Part shown: positions 49,473 through 60,437 of the stretch, piece after piece | How the letters are laid out: each line of letters begins with the position of its first letter | Position numbering within the stretch: the stretch's first letter is position 1 | Source: Xiphydria camelus | Lineage: Eukaryota; Arthropoda; Insecta; Hymenoptera; Xiphydriidae | Reading direction: 5' to 3' | Length of the DNA stretch: 64,000 nt | NCBI GenBank assembly: GCA_963678675.1 | Contig: OY783197.1 | Span: 28,145,470-28,209,469 of the forward strand | The notes under the pieces: model-generated | Database searches by the model: none | Told to the model about the DNA's origin: nothing | The model's input: the letters and a program-made list of their open reading frames with translations, nothing else | Program-made: the position numbers and the translations under genes

Positions 49473-50219
49473 CACGGAGAAAAAGGATTGGTAATCTTTA
49501 CGGTGAGTCCCGGTAACGGAGCTCCTCGAAATATTGCATTTTTTAGTAGACGCAACGTAATTTTTAGAGTTCGTTGCAATAGATTGAGAAAAAGAATGTG
49601 CTTCATTCAGTCATCGGTGAAGTTCATCGGTTCACGATGAATTTCACGGTGCAACTGAGCCGTTCGCTGTAACAACAATTTAAGTCGAGTTAAGTTTTTG
49701 TTATAGATTTATCGATTTTTACGTTCAGCGTCATATCAAGTATATGCAGTATATGCAGTACAGGGTTTTCAGAATTAAATGGAAACCGTGCAACTTATGC
49801 TGCGTGTAGCTGATATGACGTTGGACGTGGAAATTAATAAGTCGAGAACAAAAACTTAACTCGGCTCAAATTGTCGTTCCAGCGAACGGCTGAATTGTTC
49901 CAATGCCATAATAGCGCAAAGAAAATAAATAGAGTCAAAGCCCATCAAATTGAAGGTAAAGCAAGTGAATATCTACTTGAAACAATTACACCGTGAGGTG
50001 GTTCGCCGTATTCAACCTCACCGATGGTTGAATGAAGTACATTTTTTTTTTCAGTGTATAAACCCATAAGCATCCGACACACATTAACAGGAGATTGGCA
50101 AGTTTTATCGCATAAACTGATGTGTGTAAAAATTACGCTGTGGTCCATAAAAAACTTCAATGTTTCACCTCGAGGAGCTTTTGCTGGGATAACTGTAAAA
50201 ATTCATGGATTTTCCCACG
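49473..50219. repeat. long inverted-repeat element related to 44022-44487
   Basis: The left end (CACGGAGAAAAAGGATTGG, then CTTTACGGTGAGTCCCGG and GAGCTCCTCGA) is an imperfect reverse complement of 50130-50219 (CACCTCGAGGAGC, then AACTGTAAAAATTCATGG). The shared CTCCTCGAGGTGA core links it to the palindrome at 44078-44222. The interior is non-coding and probably composite. Confidence 0.55.
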
Positions 50220-50384
50220 ATTTTTTGCCAATCCTTTTTCTTCGTTTGAAAATCGAAAAAATATTAGAGGCGCCTCTCTCTCTCTCAAGGATATATATAT
50301 CTCTCCGAATTTTATATTCAGATACGAGGAGTCGTATCGTTCGTCACGTGCTCCATATTGCCAGTCGTTCCGACGATCGTAAAT

Positions 50385-50771
50385 ATGACGGTAACTTTCT
50401 CCGGTAGAACCGAACGCGCAGGGGAGCCGCCCCCGTATATACCACCCCCCGTGCCGCCTCCGCCGCCGCCGCCGCCGCCGCCACCACCACCACCACCACC
50501 CCCGCCGCCACCATTGCCGCCCCCGAGGGCCCCTCTGCGCGCAGCACAGAAGCAGATATACGGCGTGACACGCGAGCACGCTGCTCAGGATGGCGGTAGA
50601 AACATTGGGACGCCGACAGTTAGTAAAAGCCCATCGTCCGTCCGGAACGCACCGTCCAAAATCCAAAACTCCGCTTCGACGACTGTCGCACCACCACCCC
50701 TCTACAGGGACGCGCCGGCATCTTCCCTCGGCGTAGCAAGAAAGAATCACGCTTCGAAGGAGATGCCCCGG
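50385..50771 (+). CDS. possible first coding exon of a proline-rich protein
   Basis: ATG at 50385 opens 129 codons ending in phase 0 at a consensus donor (CCCCGG|GTGAGT). The product starts MTVTFSGRTERAGEPPPYIP, has a run of about 18 consecutive prolines, then a Ser/Ala/Arg-rich stretch. The proline codons are a mix of CCG and CCA, which argues against a plain trinucleotide repeat. No partner exon was found before the window end. Such a run could bind profilin, SH3 or WW domains. It may instead be a simple repeat in a non-coding region. Confidence 0.4.
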
Positions 50772-51648
50772 GTGAGTGGTGCATGATACGCGCATGATTA
50801 CGTAATTTCGAGCTGATGCAAAGGCGTATCACGAATTGCATCTTGGACGATCGCGACTCCGCGGATAAATTTGTCAACTGATTTTTTTTGAAACGTTGAT
50901 TCAATGAAATGGAGATTTTAGGTTAAATTCCAAATGAAATTTCGCTCGATCGCTGGTTTTTGTATCTGTTATAGTCTGGAATTTAGAATATTATTTGTTG
51001 CGATTAAAATGATTGAGAATTAACTTAGATGAGAGATGGAAATTTCACCCGATAGGTGCTTTTTGTATCCATTATAATCTGGAATTTATATTATTGATTA
51101 CAATTAAAATGAATTTTAATTCGGAATTAATGGAAGAGAAGCGTGATTATGAAATTTAGATAAGGCGCGTTGATAGAGTATCTTATCGAGATATCGATGA
51201 CTTGAATACGAATACACACTCGCGAAGAGTGGTCAAGAATTGCAATACAAATCCATAACTCCGAAACACCCTCGAGCGGGAAAGTGCGTTCATGCAATTT
51301 ACCCGCGGTAAAGTTGGAGATCGTTGCACCTGAAAGCCGAAACGCGCTAACTAGTTTCCCCCGCGGGGCGAGAATTGATTGACTCGTTCTATTGACTTTA
51401 GCCTGTATGCACACCATACCGCACGTGCGAGGAGCACACCCCGAATACAACGAATCCCCTCCGCCCCTTTCGAGCATCTACCTACAGTCCGTACTCCGTA
51501 ACTGCGCCGACTGACAATTAGGTTAACTACCCATCCGCACGGATACGCTAATTGATTTATTCGCGTTCGAACGTATCGGACGCAGAGCTCGACGCGCCTT
51601 CTATTCGTGCGTCGGCACCTGCGACGCTCTGCTCGTCACATACGCGTA
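50772..51648. other. intergenic or intronic, nothing identified
   Basis: Contains two similar AT-rich segments near 50925-51000 and 51030-51100 (TGGAATTTA and GATTAAAATGA-type echoes), otherwise no feature. Confidence 0.35.
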
Positions 51649-51857
51649 CACGGAAAAAAATTAATTGCAACATTTGCAAAGTTTGTGGTAAAATGCAAAA
51701 CAAGGCCAATTTATTGTTATGATAGCTACCATTTTAGTAAAAATTACAGCAAACGCTTGCAACTTCTACAAGTTTTACTATAATTTCTACTAAAATTGTA
51801 GTTATCATAACAAGAAATTAGCCTTGTCCCGAAATTTGCAAAACATTTTTTTCCGTG
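51649..51857. repeat. TA-flanked MITE with CACGGAAAAAAAT ends, 209 bp
   Basis: CACGGAAAAAAAT at the left end mirrors ATTTTTTTCCGTG at the right end. The arms extend inward through ATTGTTATGATAGCTAC and GTAGTTATCATAACAAG. TA flanks both ends (51647-51648, 51858-51859), as in Tc1/mariner-type insertions. Non-coding. Confidence 0.75.
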
Positions 51858-53080
51858 TAGGTACATGTACCATATATGAGGCTAAACATACTCGCCAAGA
51901 AAGAAACTTCATTCACTATTATCTCATTATTTATGAATTTTTGACCTGCATCGTTATAAGCCTTTATTGTAGATAGAAATATGATCTTCAAAAAAGCATT
52001 ATACAAACATGAGCCAAAAGCTCACAGATAACGAGATAATAATGATACAAATTTCTTCCCTGGCGAGTGAGTTTAACCTCATGTGATATGTGGTACGCCC
52101 GGCCAAAGTCCACGTGAAATGACCGATTACGAGTCACGGGAAACGAAGTTTCACCCAGAAAAGTATCGAGAGGGGGGAAGAGAGAGAGAGAGAGAGAGAG
52201 AGTATTACACGATTTACTTCCGGAGCTGGCAAAGGACGCGTGATACGCCGAGGATTAATAACTCTAACGCGGTGGCATATGGTTAGGGGAGATAGGACTG
52301 ACGATAAAAACCAGCGGGCGATAGAGAAATAGTCATTCAGAGCTGGACGCTTAGAGTTGTGGGTACACGATCATCGTTTGCGTATATCGAAGGGCAAATA
52401 TGTATTCGACTTCAATATTGTGATTCTATATCTCAATGTACATCTACTGATGTATGTAGATATCGCAGAGAAGAAGGAATACGTAAAGGGTGGCACGTAA
52501 AATTCTGTATCGAATGTAAAAAACTGGCCACTGGTCACAATGGACTATGACGCATCAGGGGTGTTCATTAAAATGTAATAACACATCCATGAGAGACACG
52601 TAAGAGGGGTTGGGTGAATTCACGTGGCGAGTCCCATTCACTTCGTCAGCGAGACACGTGTTCGGTTTACCACGCAACATTGTGTCGGCGTTACCTTAAA
52701 TACCCGACAACGAGCGAAGCTGATTTTGCTTCTCCTATTTTTGCGACCTTGATAGCAGTTTCGCCCCGGTGTCTTTCGCATTTTCTACAGTTCTAACGCG
52801 ATAAGGACTGTACTTACGCGAAGGGTGAGCCGGTGGCTCGTAGAGTATGCATCGCGTGCTGCAACTGAAAGCACATGCGTAGGGGTGCTGACACGAGTGC
52901 ACCCATATACGCGAGTCTACCTGCGGAGTGCATCGAGTGCCATACTCGTTTACGAGGTACGCGAGGAAACGCATCACGCACCCGGCTACTGGATGCAATA
53001 AAGTACGCAATCGATACGCGCGACGAGTCTCTCGAGAAGTATTTTTTTCTCCTTCCAGAAACGAAGTCTTTTACCCAACC
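51858..53080. other. intergenic or intronic, no gene recognised
   Basis: Contains a (GA)n microsatellite at 52179-52202. No credible coding or RNA feature. Confidence 0.4.
52179..52202. repeat. (AG)n microsatellite
   Basis: About 12 AG units. Confidence 0.9.
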
Positions 53081-53518
53081 CACGGTGTCTAGCGAAATGC
53101 GAAAAAGAAATTTCCTGACTTTTTTCCAGGTTTTCCAATCTGAAGTAGCCAACTTTCTCTGGTTGCTATGGGTATCTATAGTGTAAAGTGTTATGCACCA
53201 AACATTTTCCATCGGATGAACGAATTAACTAATATTCATAGAACGAGAAAATATTAAAATAATTAAATTTTGTCAAATCATATTATTTAATGGCGTTTTT
53301 TAGAACAGGAAAGAACTTAGATACATACACATACACTTGTGGAATACTTTTTTAGTTTTCTATATGAATTCTTAACAATTTTAACGTATTGGAAGTCAAG
53401 CTGTTTCTTAAATTTGAGTATTTTCGAAAAATTCTAGAAAATTCTCTACTTTCCCCGACTCACATAATTCCCTGACAATTCCAGGTTTTCCAGAATTCCC
53501 TGACCGCTAAACACCGTG
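53081..53518 (-). repeat. dispersed non-autonomous element, copy B (CACGGTG ends)
   Basis: Starts CACGGTGTCTAGCG and ends GCTAAACACCGTG. Reverse-complemented it aligns along most of its length with 46805-47283, so the two are diverged copies of one family in opposite orientation. Length 438 bp, non-coding. Confidence 0.7.
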
Positions 53519-55497
53519 CTAGCGCAAACGAACAAAACGTTATCGGTCGATCTAACCCCAAGTTATTAAAGTCATCCGCTGCGATGAGTCACCGCGTGGA
53601 TTAAAATTTTCGATACATTTGAAACATTGAATTCCCGAGTCGACGATATTTTTAGCGGGGCCTTTTTTACCTCGTTTTAACGAAATATTCGGCCCCGGCT
53701 TATCTCTGCATAGGTATCTCACCACTACACGAGTGTTCGGGTCCCAAATATTTGTTAAACACCCTCCGTCGGTCCTCCACGCGCGTACGGTTGAATGAAA
53801 TCGCACTGCCTTCCGCTGACGCAACGATCGATAGATAATCGTAATTTAAGTTTGCACAAGAATGACTTTTTGCAAAATTTTCAATGACCTGTCGTGACAC
53901 ACATACGACGGGGCGCACGTGCTCGATAAACGGGGATATTTACGAGACGCTGTTTATGAAAAGGAGAGTAATTACTTTCGTTAATTATGGCTATCAATAA
54001 GTGCTATATCTATTTGTGCCAATTAATGGTAAATTAAATTGCGCACCGTCCATACGCGGTTTAATCTGCCGACACGTGTCCACAAGCGTCCGCGTCTCGC
54101 GTTGCGTAAACATTCCTTACCGAACGGTTCGAGATTAATTTTGCGATCGAAATTACGGAAAACGACCTCGCTGTCGTCCGGTTACAGGTCGATTTCTCAA
54201 TTTTTCTCTCGCTTTCTCGGACGTTGATTTGTATTCGAAAAGAAGCTCCTGCATACTGACGAACACAGTGAAAATAGGCGACCAAAGTATGAAAAAAAAT
54301 TCGAGCCGCAAAAAGAATGTCGTTCGAATCGACTAAATTGGCGCGATAAGGATTGCAGTAAGAATTAATCTTCGCGTTGCGCAATGTTATTTTGACTAGA
54401 AAAAGCGCGGTTCGAGCGCACGACAATTAGCGACGTTTGCGGGCGTAGACGACGCACAGATGCTGCAGCATACACGTCCCATTCATAAAAGCGAGCGAGC
54501 GAAGGGGAGAAAAGTGCAGCAGCGTCGTCGATCCGCGAGCGCCAGTCGCGAAGTGCGCTACGATTATACCGATCCGAATACCGAAGCGACGGGCTAGATC
54601 CACTTTTTCGTCCGCATCGTCGCCCGGCGTTACATCACGCGCCCCAAAAACGGTGGCGATGAACTTTGGTCGTCGCACAAAAATATATCGGCGCCCTATC
54701 GATGACCCAACTTTTAATACGCGTCACTCAAATTCAAGTCGGCTCGAAATCACGCAACACCCGAGCGCAAAATACGACCGTGTGCGCGTGTGTATGCAGT
54801 TTCTTGCATACGCGCGCATTATCTAACGTTACGTCACACTCTTGGAACGCTGACAATGAACTTTGTTCGCGGAAAAGCGCCCCCGACAAAAATCTCTTTC
54901 GAAACGTGATATCGGCGTTTGAAAAAAAAAAATAGCAAACTAGAAAAAAGAAACAGATTAGATTTCCATTTCGTTTTTTTTTTTCCAAACGGGCTGCAAT
55001 CGGAAATAACGAAAGCTGCTCTGTGTACATATACTATATGTGAACGTCTCTTGGAACCTCCCTGCGGAGTCGCGCGCGCGCGCGTTCATCCTTCCCTCCG
55101 AAGCGTTCTGTAGTCGAGATCGTCGTTACACCGTACGCGTGTGCAATTGCAGCCCGTGCACATGTACTCCGTAGCACATGAGACCCGTCGGCCGATAAAC
55201 GTCGAGCGCCGCGCGATAGTTTTCGCACAGACGGGAAGCGTTGACTCCGTCTTGTCTCGTGGACTTTGTACCGCCACGATTTTCTTCTCTCGCCTCCAGA
55301 CTGCTAAACTCTTTTTCCCTCGGCCGCGTGACGACGCGCGTGACGGCACGTACCGCGGCACATAAATTGATTATCGCTCCCTTAGAGACAGCCCTGCGAC
55401 CTTTGATACGTGGACCGTAAGCCTTACAACGGAACGGAGTTTTTTGCGCTTTCGTGGAAATCTTTCGCCCGGCGCGTCGCGTCGAAGATAATAATTG
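53519..55497. other. intergenic or intronic, no gene recognised
   Basis: Short frames on both strands lack protein-like features. A minus-strand frame at 54427-54678 is open for 83 codons but has no family match or splice context. Confidence 0.4.
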
Positions 55498-55756
55498 ATT
55501 GAAGGGGCAAGTGGATGAAGGGGTTATGTAACATTTTTAGAGAAAATTAGATCACTCCGTGGATGAAAGTGTTATATGTCCGAATGTAACTTCTGGTTGA
55601 TCTTGTATAGCTCTAATTCCATTCAAAACCCAGATATTACATGGAGTATGTTTAACATGTCATATGTCTACTGAACGGAACTCACATGCTTACAATTCAA
55701 ATATCTGAAAACAAACTTTTCGTTACACAACCCCTTCATCAACTTGCCCCTTCAAT
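55498..55756. repeat. MITE with ATTGAAGGGGCAAGT ends, 259 bp
   Basis: The left end, ATTGAAGGGGCAAGTGGATG, mirrors the right end (CATCAACTTGCCCCTTCAAT). The match covers about 33 bases with few changes, including AAGGGGTT(A/G)TGTAAC. The interior is AT-rich and non-coding. The family is different from the CACGG-type elements. Confidence 0.75.
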
Positions 55757-55944
55757 ATTACAATCAGCGATACGTTGCCGGCGCGCGGGGACGCCACTTG
55801 ATAAAGCGTGATGAGATTCCGCGATTCTCCATTTTTTTTCTCGCGTTTCCGAAAAACAGCACCTCTGGTATCGCGCGTCGACGACGCGAGAAACCGGGAT
55901 ATATCTCTGGGTCCTCGCCGATCCTGATGCACCTTTGCTCTATA

Positions 55945-56184
55945 CACTGAGAAGACAGTTTATTTATAGTTAATATACGTATACTTGATTATAGTGGAAG
56001 AAATATTTCTTTGATCCACAAGTAAATATTTATTTGCTGTTTTTCTATTTTTGTTTGAATGAAAGAGACATAATTATATATGTACTTAGCCGAACGAAAT
56101 AATTGTTTCACCATAATCAAGTATACGAATGAATTAAATAAACTAATTAATATAATTAACTACGAATAAAATCTTCTCTCAGAG
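55945..56184. repeat. TA-flanked MITE, 240 bp
   Basis: CACTGAGAAGA at the left and TCTTCTCTCAGAG at the right are imperfect reverse complements. The inner CGTATACTTGATTATAGTG matches CACCATAATCAAGTATACG. TA flanks both ends (55943-55944, 56185-56186). Non-coding. Confidence 0.7.
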
Positions 56185-56186
56185 TA

Positions 56187-58011
56187 CCCGGTGAAAAATG
56201 ACAGGTAGACCCGACGTCTACTCGATATCAAAAAAACGCATCAAAATTGGATCGGAACATATAGGTAGAGATCGACCTCAAAATAGGCATGTCGACCTCT
56301 TTTCGACGTCGAAAATAGATGTCGATCTGAGATCGAAAGCAAAATTTTGACTATTTAGGTCTTATGATTTTCGACGTATTTATGATAAAAAATCGGACGA
56401 ACATGATATAAATAGGGATCGTACAAATGAAAACTCCGAATGCATAAGAGCTTTTCTGTCAAATACACGCCAATTGAATAAGTTCGAGAAGGAGAAGAGT
56501 ACACGGTAAAAAAGTTGTTAAATTCTATATGTATCACATCGTGTGTCACTCAGTCTCATACCATTATTATCTAATATCGAAAATTCTCTATTGTATACAC
56601 GGAGAAAATTGAAGAGTAATGATTACTCTACCAGAATAGTAAGCAGGTGTCAGCTTCAACAATATTGCGTTGAATAATCTGCAGCGTAATAATGATCATC
56701 ATTCGAACAGTAATAATTACAGTGTATACGTCAGAGAAGCCCTTATGCGTTCACTCGAGTTAACTGAAGTACGACGTGAACGTGCGACACGACAAGACGC
56801 ACATATTATCTCGAAATAGACATTTTTTCGGCTTCCACTTCGATTCGCCGTCTCCGGCCTCAAATCGACGTCGAGTCGACATCACCTTTCTCACTGGGTA
56901 CGCGTCGCTGCGACATTGCGCGCGAGCCTGTACATCTGCATGGATATTTAGCGAGCCGCGGAATCGCAGTCTGTAAAGAATAATTCCTCGCGATAGCGAG
57001 GGGACGCGGTTCAATCCAGTTCATCGTGTTGCTAAGTTGACAGCTCAAACTCCGCGATACCGATCGTTTCTTATGAAACGCCAATCAATTTGTCGCGAGT
57101 AATCAAGAGACACGGCAGTGTCTCGCGGCATGTTCGTTCATCTAGTCTCGGCGTCGAAGCGAGCACCCGTGTATCCGCCACAAATATCTACCCCCTGCAC
57201 CCCTCAATTTTTACATCGAATTTTCTCAATAAATATATGGTTATAACCAAAACTATGCTTAGTTACGCCATATAAATCGACTATTCTCTATCGATAGAGA
57301 CCAGAGTAAATGTTGTAAGTTACATATTAACAGAGATTTTTCCTTAGAAACGCGAAGCCACGCCCCTTGCCCCTCAAAGTCGAGGATTTCTTTTCTCGGC
57401 CGCGATATATATATATGTAAAAATGTCACAAAAATTCCGCCTGTCTTCGGCGGTATTCGGCCATGGTCGGAAATGTGTACACAGATGCGGCCACACGCAT
57501 ACGCCATTAAAAATGTATGTGAGAGTGTGTGAGATAATATATTTCTTGAATGTTTAGATGTTTTTCAAAATTTAAAAATATTTCCATTCGCGAAACGATT
57601 TCCCTCGCATTTTCGCGATCCTCGGACGCGCTTGTTAATAAAAAGTACAAATTCAGTGTAATCGGAGTAGTGAATCTCAATAGTGGTGAATGTGACAGAT
57701 GCTCTGACAGCTAGCTAATCAAATCGTTTAGATATTTTTAATAATCAAGACAGTGCACGGAAGCAGTGTCATTTTTCTTTGGTTGCTGGTGCATGAAGAG
57801 CAGTAAAGGAGACATCTGTATCTCGGAAGAAGTGGCATCAGATAAGTAACTTCCTAACTGACTGTCTTAACCTCATTTTCATCCCTTATACAGAACAAAT
57901 ATCTTTGTGGTTATTCTATTTTTTGTTTTCAGCGCCATACGAGAACGGGACGGATTGACGGAAATTTGATTTTTCTTCGCAGTCAAAAATCAACCTAGGT
58001 AGAAAAGAATT
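56187..58011. other. intergenic or intronic, no gene recognised
   Basis: Contains GTCGACATC-type repeated short motifs at 56230-56340 and CACGG-like transposon ends near 56497 and 56597, but no complete element or gene was resolved. Confidence 0.35.
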
Positions 58012-58441
58012 CTCTAGAATTGCGGTACAATGCCACGGTATGAATATCAGGTTCTACCGACATGGCATGCTTAGACAAGGTCTGTATCAACTTTAGCGTT
58101 ATATTAAGGGCACTGCACTAATCCTGTGGCACATTTTTCTATCTAGGAAAGCATATTATTATGGTAGTACAGCTGTACAGCGTTCCGATAATATACCGTC
58201 TTCCCGTACTGACAGTATACATGCATTTTACCTCCAATATGCCGGAATTAAAAATCTCTAGAACTCTGCGGTACAATGCCACGGTAGGAATATCAGGTTC
58301 TACCGACATGACATGCTTCGGCAAGATCTGTATCAACTTTAGTGGTATATTGGGGGCACTGCACTAATCCTGTGGTACATTTTTCTATCTGGGAAAGCAT
58401 ATTATTATGGTAGTACAGCTGTACAGCGTTCCGATAATATA
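58012..58441. repeat. direct duplication of a 186-bp segment
   Basis: 58012-58197 and 58256-58441 are nearly identical (both run from CTCTAGAA...GCGGTACAATGCCACGG to TACAGCGTTCCGATAATATA), separated by about 58 bases. A third, inverted copy lies at about 58558-58735. The segment is probably transposon-derived; the frame on the minus strand is broken. Confidence 0.75.
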
Positions 58442-58557
58442 TAATTAGAACTTTTGATAATACGAAAGGGGGAATATATCGATAAAGAAAAGATAATAAA
58501 ATAATTACTTCATTATTGTAATCCAATTCTATCGTATCTCCTACTTTTCTACCACGG

Positions 58558-58735
58558 CTTTCCCAGATAGAAAAATGTGCCACAGGATTAGTGCAGTGCC
58601 CCCAATATATTATATATAATGCTAAAGTTGATACAGACCTTGTCGAAGCATGTCATGTCGGTAGAATTTGATATTCCTACCGTGGCATTGTAGCGCAGAG
58701 TTCTAGAGATTTTTAATTCCGGCATATTAGAGGTA
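58558..58735. repeat. inverted third copy of the 186-bp segment
   Basis: The reverse complement matches most of 58256-58390, including GTGCCACAGGATTAGTGCAG and CTACCGTGGCATTGTA. Together with the two upstream copies it makes an inverted structure around 58442-58557. Confidence 0.7.
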
Positions 58736-58739
58736 AAAC

Positions 58740-58925
58740 CTCCACTCCATCGCCTTCGACTTCTTCTACCCCGTGAGGATTTCTCACGGACCAATAGTGG
58801 GAGTTGTGATTATTCACTAATCCTTTGTTGCAGAATTTCGATTCATCTGTGAACAAAATCTTCTGACGAACGAGGGATCGTCCACTTGCCGTTCCAAAAA
58901 TCAGTCGGAATGGTTCATTCGTCGA
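58740..58925 (-). pseudogene. relic of a mariner/Tc1-type (DDE) transposase
   Basis: The minus strand holds a short frame with KILFTDESKFCNKG and HNSHYWSVRNPH, a signature of insect mariner-superfamily transposases in which the aspartate of FTDES is the second catalytic residue. The frame breaks on both sides within about 50 codons and runs into the inverted 186-bp segment, so this is a fragment of a dead element. Confidence 0.6.
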
Positions 58926-59054
58926 GCTGGATCTAGCTAATTGTACGCTGAAACATGCCCAAGTCGTATTCAGCCTTGAGAAGATTTATTTTAATATTGG
59001 ACCAAAGGAACGGCAATCCTGTTGCTTCAACTTCCAGGTATATTAATTGTAAGT

Positions 59055-59733
59055 ATTACTGGAGAACGAGTAGGTTAAAAGATTTTCGTGAAGACTCACG
59101 ATTTTCTGATATGTCATTTCGTACAGGTGCAACCGAAGAGGATCTAGCTCGTGTCCTGTCCGTAAAAAGATGACTCGATGGACATCGGAGAATGTCAGGC
59201 TTGTCACCGAGCGCCTATTACCCAAGTTACATTAATTGCAATACGCGCTTCTCGTTTCATTCAACTATTCCAGCGTTAAATAACTTTTACTTCTTTCAAG
59301 GTAATCACCTTTTATGAACTGTTCGTGGTAGGAGGCAGCGATCGATAATAGAGACTCGTCGTAGACAAGTTCGTCTATTAAAACTAAAAGGCAATTGGTG
59401 TGCAACTGGAACATCATCGCAGGAATAATTTGTCTACGATTAGTCACAATCATTGATCGTTGCCCCCTACGATCAACAATTCGTACAAGGTAAATGCTTT
59501 GGAAGAAGTAAAAGTTACTTAGAGCAGGAATAGTTGAAACGAAAATCGCATATTGCAATGAAAGTACTATGGGTGAAAGGCGCTCGGTGACAAGCCTAAC
59601 ATTCTCCGATCCATCGAGTCATCTTTTTACGGACAGGACATGAGCTAGATCCTCTTCGGTTGCACCTGTACGAGATGACATGTCAGAAAATCGTGAGTTC
59701 ATGAAAATCTTCTAACCTACTCGTTCTGCAATA
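59055..59733. repeat. inverted repeat with arms of about 240 bp
   Basis: 59055-59290 and 59487-59733 are reverse complements with few mismatches (shared GAACGAGTAGGTTA, AGGTGCAACCGAAGAGGATC, GTCCGTAAAAAGATGACTCG). The spacer of about 195 bases carries no gene. It is probably a foldback formed from two copies of a transposon end. Confidence 0.7.
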
Positions 59734-59818
59734 ATACCTCTAAAAAAAGAGAAAAAATCACCTCTAAAGTTGAGCTTGTAAGTATTTGTACAAGTTCTCA
59801 ACAACGAGTTTTCAAGAG

Positions 59819-59888
59819 GCGGCGTGGCCGAGCGGTTAAAGCGCTAGTCTACTAACTCGGGGATCGCGTGTTCGAGGCTCCTCATGTG
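59819..59888 (+). repeat. tRNA-derived sequence (SINE head), left arm
   Basis: Carries a perfect pol III A box, TGGCCGAGCGG, and a B-box-like GTTCGAGGCTC about 40 bases further on, as in long-arm tRNA-Leu/Ser. The 3' end (CTCATGTGC) does not pair with the GGCGGCG 5' end, and no clean anticodon stem forms. It is followed by a T run. I call it a tRNA-derived pol III unit, not a working tRNA gene. Confidence 0.6.
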
Positions 59889-60289
59889 CTTCTTTTTTTT
59901 TGCAAATAAAAATGTTCATTTAATCATAATTTGATAACAATCAACGTTACTAATCAATATTTTTTTTAATTTCAATTATATTTTAATTCTGGGAGCTGTG
60001 TTGAAAAAAATTAAAATTGTAGAAAAATAGCAGTTATTATTCGCTTTCGGTGAGCTCAGGCTTACAATTTGTGGGATGATAATTGTCATAAAAGCACTCA
60101 AAACATAAATTAAGTTGACAATGACTACAGGAGATAAAACCGGTATTGCTGCAAGCGCAGGGAGTCTTCAATTTATTTAAAGGAAAGCATACTTCATTCA
60201 CGTTGGAAAAAAAATATTATTTAATAACGTTGATTGTTATCAAATTATGATTAAATGAACATTTCATTTGCAAAAAAAAAAGAAGCACA

Positions 60290-60356
60290 TGAGGAGTCTC
60301 AAACACGCGATCCCCGAGTTAGTAGACTAGCGCTTTAACCGCTCGGCCACGCCGCC
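60290..60356 (-). repeat. tRNA-derived sequence (SINE head), right arm
   Basis: Reverse-complement partner of 59819-59888 with almost the same sequence (B-box region GTTTGAGACTC, A box TGGCCGAGCGG). Same reasons against a functional tRNA. Confidence 0.6.
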
Positions 60357-60437
60357 TCTTGGAAACTCGTTGTTGAGAACTTGTACAAATACTTACAAGC
60401 TCAACTTTAGAGGTGATTTTTTCTCTTCTTTTTGAGT

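Larger units (their letters stand above)
59744..60437. repeat. large palindrome with a tRNA-like sequence in each arm
   Basis: Left arm about 59744-59968 and right arm about 60205-60437 are near-perfect reverse complements around a 235-base unique loop. Each arm holds an outer segment (GAGAAAAAATCACC...CAACAACGAG), a tRNA-like segment, a T or A run, and an inner AT-rich segment (TGATAACAATCAACGTTA). The loop has no frame. It may be a foldback transposon that captured a tRNA-derived SINE, or an inverted SINE pair. Confidence 0.75.

Noticed and set aside
50358..50384. Extension of the proline-rich frame upstream of its ATG
   Set aside because: The extension begins with TTG, not ATG, and shows no acceptor site.
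54427..54678. An 83-codon minus-strand frame near the right third of the window
   Set aside because: No splice sites, homologous motifs or upstream promoter features that would support a gene.
59819..59888. A functional tRNA-Leu or tRNA-Ser gene
   Set aside because: The A box is perfect, but the 5' and 3' ends do not form an acceptor stem and no clean anticodon arm forms. It lies in a palindrome with a second copy.
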